A stretch of 11,329 nucleotides of DNA. Source: a bacterium. GTDB taxonomy: Bacteria > JAJVIF01 > JAGGVT01. A model generated the notes under the pieces. The model saw only the letters and a list, made by a program, of their open reading frames with translations, searched no databases and was not told the origin of the DNA. The stretch covers positions 1 through 11,329 of the forward strand of contig JAGGVT010000029.1 in the NCBI GenBank assembly GCA_021157815.1, read 5' to 3'. Below, piece after piece: positions 7,638-11,329 of the stretch. Each line of letters begins with the position of its first letter. The stretch's first letter is position 1. The position numbers and the translations under genes are program-made.

Positions 7638-8300
7638 ATGACAAAACACATGCAAAAAGAACTGCTGAAACTGCGAAAGATGCTTCTTGGACTGTGTGAA
7701 ATAGCTGAGGAAAGTGTTATTAATTCGGTTGAGGCTTTCTCGACAAGGGATGTGGAACTTGCCAGAACTATTGTTATAGGCGACGATGACATTGACCGCA
7801 TTGAGGTCGAAATCGAAGAGGAATGCCTGAAGATTCTCGCTCTGCACCAACCCGTCGCTATTGATTTGAGATTTGTTATCACAGCATTGAAAATGAACAA
7901 CGACCTTGAACGCGTCGGCGACCAGGCGGTAAAAATCGCTTATAAAGCTAAGGATTTGTCAAAATTATCAGAACTGCCGGTTAAGATAGACTTGCATCCG
8001 CTTACGGAAATCACCCGTGAGATGCTTCGTGACGCACTCGACTCGCTGATAAATCTCGACTGCCCTCTCGCTGAAAAGGTGCGAACATCCGATGACAAAG
8101 CAAACGAACTTAAACTTCAGATTAGAGATACAACATTGGCTGCCATGATGAAATATCCTGAAAGTATCGAGGGAATTATTCTGATTCTTGGTGTCGCGCG
8201 GTCTCTTGAGCGAATATCGGATTTGGCAACGAACATCGCCGAGGATGTCATTTACCTTGTTGATGGCGAAATCGTCCGCCACAGCCATGATGATGATTGA
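7638..8300 (+). CDS. phoU: Phosphate signalling protein PhoU
   Basis: Peripheral cytoplasmic regulator that links Pst transporter status to the phosphate sensor kinase and restrains uptake when phosphate is plentiful. The 220 residues form two homologous three-helix PhoU repeats. The first carries DIDRIEVEIEEECLKIL and ALKMNNDLERVGDQAVKIA (about 50-110); the second carries KANELKLQIRDT and ARSLERISDLATNIAEDV (about 152-210). The E/DxxxD elements in ERVGD and ERISD are the metal-cluster motif of the family. A ribosome site GGAG (7625-7628) precedes the ATG. It is the last gene of the operon, and its acidic/His-rich tail HSHDDD ends at TGA. No response regulator or kinase gene follows; the next gene is convergent. 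Confidence 0.95.
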   Translation: MTKHMQKELLKLRKMLLGLCEIAEESVINSVEAFSTRDVELARTIVIGDDDIDRIEVEIEEECLKILALHQPVAIDLRFVITALKMNNDLERVGDQAVKIAYKAKDLSKLSELPVKIDLHPLTEITREMLRDALDSLINLDCPLAEKVRTSDDKANELKLQIRDTTLAAMMKYPESIEGIILILGVARSLERISDLATNIAEDVIYLVDGEIVRHSHDDD

Positions 8301-8333
8301 TGTAAATTCCCTATAATGTTGCCTGATACATCA
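8298..8333. terminator. Possible weak bidirectional stem-loop between convergent genes
   Basis: TGATGTA (8298-8304) pairs with TACATCA (8327-8333) around a 22-base loop, so the stem contains the TGA stops of both phoU and the convergent small membrane gene. It is AT-rich with no T-run, so it is weak as an intrinsic terminator. Confidence 0.25.
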
Positions 8334-8696
8334 GATAGCGAAACAGGAGGCGCCGATTAGCAGTATTGCCAGAATGAATCCGACAATGAAGGACGTGACT
8401 ACCATCACGATGTAAACCATGAGTGAACGCCCAAATGATTCATTGAGGATATATTTAATCAACAGGGTGCAGATAACGGCCGCTAGCACCCAGTTTAGAA
8501 ATGCGCTTGGCATGTTGAATAACACACTGCAAATGCCGTACAGAAGAGCAATGAGGAAAAACTTTCCGAAATAAGCGTCATAGATATCCATGTAGCGCGC
8601 AGCGTACATCAGGATGAAAGTGTTGAATATGATTCCGATGGCAGTGATAAACACGATCATGCCCGGAGATGGAGGTGCTCAACATCCGCCTGCCAT
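8331..8696 (-). CDS. Small four-helix membrane protein, candidate selenoprotein with an N-terminal Cys-Sec(TGA) pair
   Basis: Not a recognised family. Read from ATG at 8696 it has 121 residues: MAGGC, an in-frame TGA (8679-8681), APPSPG, then a hydrophobic protein with segments at about 13-32, 44-60, 64-84 and 91-115, ending at TGA 8331-8333. The 8696 start has an excellent ribosome site (AGGAG, 8703-8707, 6-base gap). The alternative, an in-frame ATG at 8660 after the TGA, has no ribosome site and sits inside a hairpin. If TGA is read as selenocysteine, residues 5-6 are a vicinal Cys-Sec pair before the first helix, a plausible redox or metal site. Other genes here end at TGA, so global recoding is unlikely. 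Alternatives are a 5-residue leader coupled to a 109-residue protein starting at 8660, or a TGT/TGC-to-TGA sequence error. The open membrane reading frame is confident; recoding is inferred. Confidence 0.6.
8640..8663 (-). promoter_or_regulatory. Candidate bacterial SECIS-like hairpin
   Basis: In the mRNA, GGCA (8663-8660) pairs with UGCC (8643-8640) and UGAU (8659-8656) pairs with AUCA (8648-8645). A single C (8644) is bulged and the 7-nt loop CGUGUUU contains GU. The stem starts 15 nt after the in-frame TGA and the loop 23 nt after it, within the spacing known for bacterial SECIS elements. The bulge is on the 3' side, unlike the bulged U of E. coli fdhF. Confidence 0.45.
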
Positions 8697-8702
8697 GTTA
8701 AT

Positions 8703-8707
8703 CTCCT
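8703..8707 (-). promoter_or_regulatory. Ribosome binding site that decides the start of the small membrane gene
   Basis: AGGAG on the minus strand (within AAAGGAGAT, 8701-8709) lies 6 bases before ATG 8696. It points to initiation upstream of the in-frame TGA rather than at the downstream ATG 8660. Confidence 0.75.
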
Positions 8708-8819
8708 TTGAGACTGTGATGAGGTAAAATCGCCTCTCCTTTAATTGTTTTGCATAACTGATAGTATTAGGTTGACTCGTTATTGAGAAAAAAGTTGCGT
8801 TGCCTGCAGATCGGGGATT

Positions 8820-8831
8820 TGCATATATGCA
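8820..8831. repeat. Perfect 12-bp palindrome in the divergent intergenic region
   Basis: TGCATATATGCA is self-complementary and lies between the small membrane gene and the large lipoprotein gene, about 26 bp before the latter's TTGACA. It could be an operator for either gene, but AT-rich palindromes also occur by chance. Confidence 0.35.
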
Positions 8832-8856
8832 TTATCAGAAAACATGATTGCACTAC

Positions 8857-8879
8857 TTGACACACAACAGTGTTATAAT
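8857..8879 (+). promoter_or_regulatory. Candidate promoter of the large lipoprotein gene, with atypical spacing
   Basis: A perfect TTGACA (8857-8862) and a perfect TATAAT (8874-8879) lie only 11 bp apart, too close to work together as a standard sigma70 pair. The -10 may act with another upstream element, or the TTGACA with a weaker -10 near 8880-8886. A small AACA-G-TGTT palindrome (8866-8874) overlaps the -10. The gene's ribosome site GAGGTGA is at 8918-8924. Confidence 0.4.
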
Positions 8880-8930
8880 CTTATTGATTACTGCTTGCGA
8901 TTTCAATCATATTACTTGAGGTGAATTTGT

Positions 8931-11204
8931 ATGTCATCAAATCGAGTTTTAACAATAGTATTACTAATCATTGCTCTTGCAGCTATTGGCTGTTCAAGCC
9001 AGCACAACCCGCCGACATTACCAGGAACTGACAGCATTGACAAATCAATCACAACTGGAAACATGCCGGTTGGAGTCAGCCTGGTGTCATCGGACGGCAT
9101 ACCGCGTGAGGGATTCGGTACATTAGGGCTTTTCTCTCTTAACATCAATCCCGCCGAGATGACAGCGGAACTGGTTCCGCTTCGCAACAGCGCCCTTGAG
9201 GATGTTCTTGAAATTGTGGATATTACGAATTTCATGACCATGTCACCATGTTACGACTGCGTGAAACTTCAATCCATCTCCTTCGGTATGGATGGCAATC
9301 TGATTCTGTCAATCGGAATTCGCCATCCGTTCCCGGCGGGTAATCCAGTCGCGCCGATTACCGGACGCAACAGAGGCGACCTTCATGTGTTCAATGTCGA
9401 GGGATATATTATCTCGGACGGCACAACTCCTGTTGTTTTCAGCAATCTTGGTGAAACAATGGGTGATTTCAATTTTCTAAACCCGGATGGCTACTCCGCG
9501 TATATGGATGGTTCATGGGATGATATCTTCCCGACAACGGCGACAATCCATCCCTATATTCTGCATTTTGATGACTATACCTCCGGTAATTTCGACCCCG
9601 GCAATCCGATGGGATTTGAAAGTGTTACCGACCCGGGACCAAGCGGAAATCTGGTCATGGCAATGGGATGCGATTACGACTATCAGGATTATATTTTAAA
9701 CCTTCAATCGGGTGAAAGCCTTCGCTTTATTTATGCTGTCGGATGCACATACGCTGTAAGCGCCGCTAGCAAGAACGAACGATTCTCCCCGGAATACAGA
9801 ATTCCCCAGCATAACAAGAAAGCCGCAAGCGAGGTATGGGTTGAGATTGTCAGTAATGACCTTGCGGCGGGAGATTCAGATTCAAGCGCCACAATTGCCA
9901 TTAATGTTGTCGATATCAGCCATGGTGTTTCTGTTGGCAGCGCTCTTAACGAGATGCTGGTTGACAGTTCGGTCAGCGCGATTTCTGTTGATGTCTGCGG
10001 TGTTACATCATCCGCAGTCAGTTTCACCACCACTCCAACCGGCGGGACAGGGCACGACCCATCCGACCCGCTTGTTTTCGACGGCACCTTCAATAATGAT
10101 CTCGGCGCCGGTGAAGGTGAATATGCAGGGCTTGTTAAAGTCGTGGACAGTTATTCAACCGGATTGAATACAAATCCATTGTTGAATAGTATGGATGGCA
10201 TTTCCCGTGTTGATCCGAGTGAAACTCCGTTGAACGGCCTGTTTGCCATTGACGAATTCGCGACATACCAGACATTCACAATTGAGATTACATCCTCAAT
10301 ACCGGATGATCTTGTTTATAACCTGATTATAAGCACAGTTCGAACGGGGCTTGGCCCGATTACAGCCCTCAGGCTCGATTGGGATGCGCAAATAGGCGTG
10401 ACTGATTACAACATTTACCAAAAAGATCCGTTTGATCCAGTTTCTGTTTATACGCTGATTGATGATGGCGCCAGCACGGATAACTTCTATGAAGATACTG
10501 ATATTCAGGGCAATCAGGGGTATCAATATTACGTTACAGCGCAGTATTCCTCAGGTGAGGCGAACGATTCAAATGAGGTGCTCGCGCTTTTGGAAAACGC
10601 CGAGGATAATATCAGCACAAGTTCGATCTGGGAAACTGAATGTGGATATAACGGAAACCTGACGCCAAAGTTCAATGAATATGGCATCTGGGATGGCAAT
10701 CCCGCAAACGGCACATATCACTGGCATCAGGGCGGCGTTCAGAACAGCGCCGGCGGCGTGCCTGGCGGGTGGAATACATCCAGCTGGACTGTGCTTTGTT
10801 CGCCTGTAATTCCGATTCCAACCGGTTCCACAATCGCATATTTTGAATTTTTAGTCGCGATTCAGACAAATCCGACGGGACATCCGGAGGCAGGCGGTTC
10901 AGTTGGCGTAACGGATATTGTTACAAACGCAAATTATCATCCGACAAATGATTTGCGCGAAGGCTGGGGTTATAACACTGATGTTCATGCCGGACTCACA
11001 AATAATTACAGCAGCACAATCGATACAACAAACGACTGGGGTTACGCTTACCGGCCCGATTCAGCATATCATTTCGCTTCCTATAACATTCCGGACTTGC
11101 TTACACTGGCAGACGCCAGAGCTGCAATCGCGTGGGGGGCGGGTAGCACGGCAACACAGGGTGTTGGATATACCTTTGATGACATAGCGGTTATTGTGTA
11201 TTAA
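8931..11204 (+). CDS. Large secreted multidomain lipoprotein with a fibronectin-III-like domain
   Basis: A 757-residue surface or periplasmic protein of unrecognised family. The N-terminal hydrophobic stretch ends LAAIGC, so Cys21 is a likely lipidation site, followed by a Ser/Pro/Thr-rich linker. Residues about 45-330 form a beta-rich region with a CYDC motif (Cys107, Cys110), many Gly/Asp turns and DLHVFNVEGYIISDG. Residues about 330-470 form another beta-rich stretch. Residues about 472-555 resemble a fibronectin type III domain (ALRLDWDAQIGVTDYNIYQK through QGYQYYVTAQYSSGEANDSN). Residues about 562-757 form an aromatic and Gly/Asn-rich C-terminal beta-sandwich-like domain with HWHQGG and, at the end, YTFDDIAVIVY. 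No catalytic motif is evident; adhesion, matrix or glycan binding is possible but unproven. The ATG is supported by GAGGTGA 6 bases upstream. Monocistronic, followed by a strong terminator. Confidence 0.85.
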   Translation: MSSNRVLTIVLLIIALAAIGCSSQHNPPTLPGTDSIDKSITTGNMPVGVSLVSSDGIPREGFGTLGLFSLNINPAEMTAELVPLRNSALEDVLEIVDITNFMTMSPCYDCVKLQSISFGMDGNLILSIGIRHPFPAGNPVAPITGRNRGDLHVFNVEGYIISDGTTPVVFSNLGETMGDFNFLNPDGYSAYMDGSWDDIFPTTATIHPYILHFDDYTSGNFDPGNPMGFESVTDPGPSGNLVMAMGCDYDYQDYILNLQSGESLRFIYAVGCTYAVSAASKNERFSPEYRIPQHNKKAASEVWVEIVSNDLAAGDSDSSATIAINVVDISHGVSVGSALNEMLVDSSVSAISVDVCGVTSSAVSFTTTPTGGTGHDPSDPLVFDGTFNNDLGAGEGEYAGLVKVVDSYSTGLNTNPLLNSMDGISRVDPSETPLNGLFAIDEFATYQTFTIEITSSIPDDLVYNLIISTVRTGLGPITALRLDWDAQIGVTDYNIYQKDPFDPVSVYTLIDDGASTDNFYEDTDIQGNQGYQYYVTAQYSSGEANDSNEVLALLENAEDNISTSSIWETECGYNGNLTPKFNEYGIWDGNPANGTYHWHQGGVQNSAGGVPGGWNTSSWTVLCSPVIPIPTGSTIAYFEFLVAIQTNPTGHPEAGGSVGVTDIVTNANYHPTNDLREGWGYNTDVHAGLTNNYSSTIDTTNDWGYAYRPDSAYHFASYNIPDLLTLADARAAIAWGAGSTATQGVGYTFDDIAVIVY

Positions 11205-11236
11205 CCGTGATAATAATAGTGGAAGTATGATAAACA

Positions 11237-11270
11237 AAGCAGAGTGTTTAAACATTCTGCTTATTTTTTT
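11237..11270 (+). terminator. Strong rho-independent terminator after the lipoprotein gene
   Basis: AAGCAGAGTGT (11237-11247) pairs with ACATTCTGCTT (11252-11262) around a TTAA loop: an 11-bp stem with one G-U pair. It is followed by A and seven T (11264-11270), 32 bp after the stop codon. Confidence 0.9.
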
Positions 11271-11317
11271 GGGTCTTCAATAAATCGTGTGGGTTGAGTT
11301 TAGATTGAGTAAAAAAA

Positions 11318-11329
11318 GGGGACTGTCCC
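11318..11329. repeat. GGGAC/GTCCC palindrome at the window edge, possible start of a dispersed repeat
   Basis: After seven A residues the window ends in GGGGACTGTCCC, a 5-bp inverted repeat (GGGAC 11319-11323, GTCCC 11325-11329) around one T. Similar GGGGACTGTCCC/GGGGACAGTCCC sequences flank REP-associated Y1 transposase loci in many bacteria. The rest, if any, lies outside the window. Confidence 0.4.

Noticed and set aside
7131-7850. Minus-strand ORF of 239 codons across the pstB-phoU junction
   Set aside because: It spans two unmistakable plus-strand genes, and its His/Cys/Phe-rich composition is typical of an antisense shadow.
8679-8681. Genome-wide reassignment of TGA to Trp or Gly as explanation for the in-frame TGA
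   Set aside because: pstC, phoU and the hydrolase all end at TGA exactly where family length predicts, so TGA is a normal stop in this genome.
9731-10093. Minus- and plus-strand alternative frames inside the large lipoprotein gene
   Set aside because: The 757-codon frame is continuous, with a good start, lipobox and terminator; the alternatives lack ribosome sites.
1-11329. tRNA or rRNA genes
   Set aside because: No cloverleaf with a T-loop GTTCRANNC motif or conserved rRNA segment was seen on either strand.

Overview
The window looks like chromosomal DNA from an uncultured or poorly characterised bacterium with a Gram-negative-style envelope. GC content is moderate, roughly mid-40s by eye. 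Genes end in ordinary TAA, TAG and TGA codons, Shine-Dalgarno sites are of the GAGGTGA/AGGAG type, and two proteins carry lipoprotein signal peptides. No phylum can be named from these genes. I see no rRNA, tRNA, CRISPR array, integrase or transposase gene.

Layout from left to right. Bases 1-1829 (minus) hold almost all of mnmG, the tRNA wobble-uridine modification enzyme, cut at its C-terminus by the window edge. After a 210 bp AT-rich gap comes a LarE-family PP-loop protein (2126-2947, plus). It lacks both the PP-loop aspartate and the sacrificial-cysteine position expected of the family, and an SD-led mini-ORF precedes it. Bases 2948-3240 hold no gene but contain a nested, GC-rich inverted-repeat element. 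A cytoplasmic alpha/beta hydrolase (3241-4092, plus) follows; its -10 box lies so close to its ATG that the mRNA is probably leaderless.

The centre is a complete high-affinity phosphate uptake operon, pstS-pstC-pstA-pstB-phoU (4202-8300, plus). A near-consensus sigma70-type promoter drives it, with two perfect 11-bp tandem repeats touching the -35, a plausible Pho-regulator site. PstS is a lipoprotein that captures phosphate, PstC and PstA form the channel, PstB supplies ATP hydrolysis and PhoU couples transport to signalling. No phoB/phoR-type two-component pair lies in the window.

Convergent to phoU is a small four-helix membrane protein (minus). This is the most interesting item. The only start with a good ribosome binding site (ATG ending at 8696) is followed after five codons by an in-frame TGA in a Gly-Gly-Cys-TGA context. 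A short hairpin with a GU-containing loop lies 15 nt downstream, as in bacterial SECIS elements. It is therefore a candidate small membrane selenoprotein with a Cys-Sec pair that ordinary gene calling would truncate. The right end holds a 757-residue multidomain surface lipoprotein (8931-11204, plus) with a strong intrinsic terminator. The final 12 bases form a GGGAC/GTCCC palindrome that may begin a repeat element continuing outside the window.
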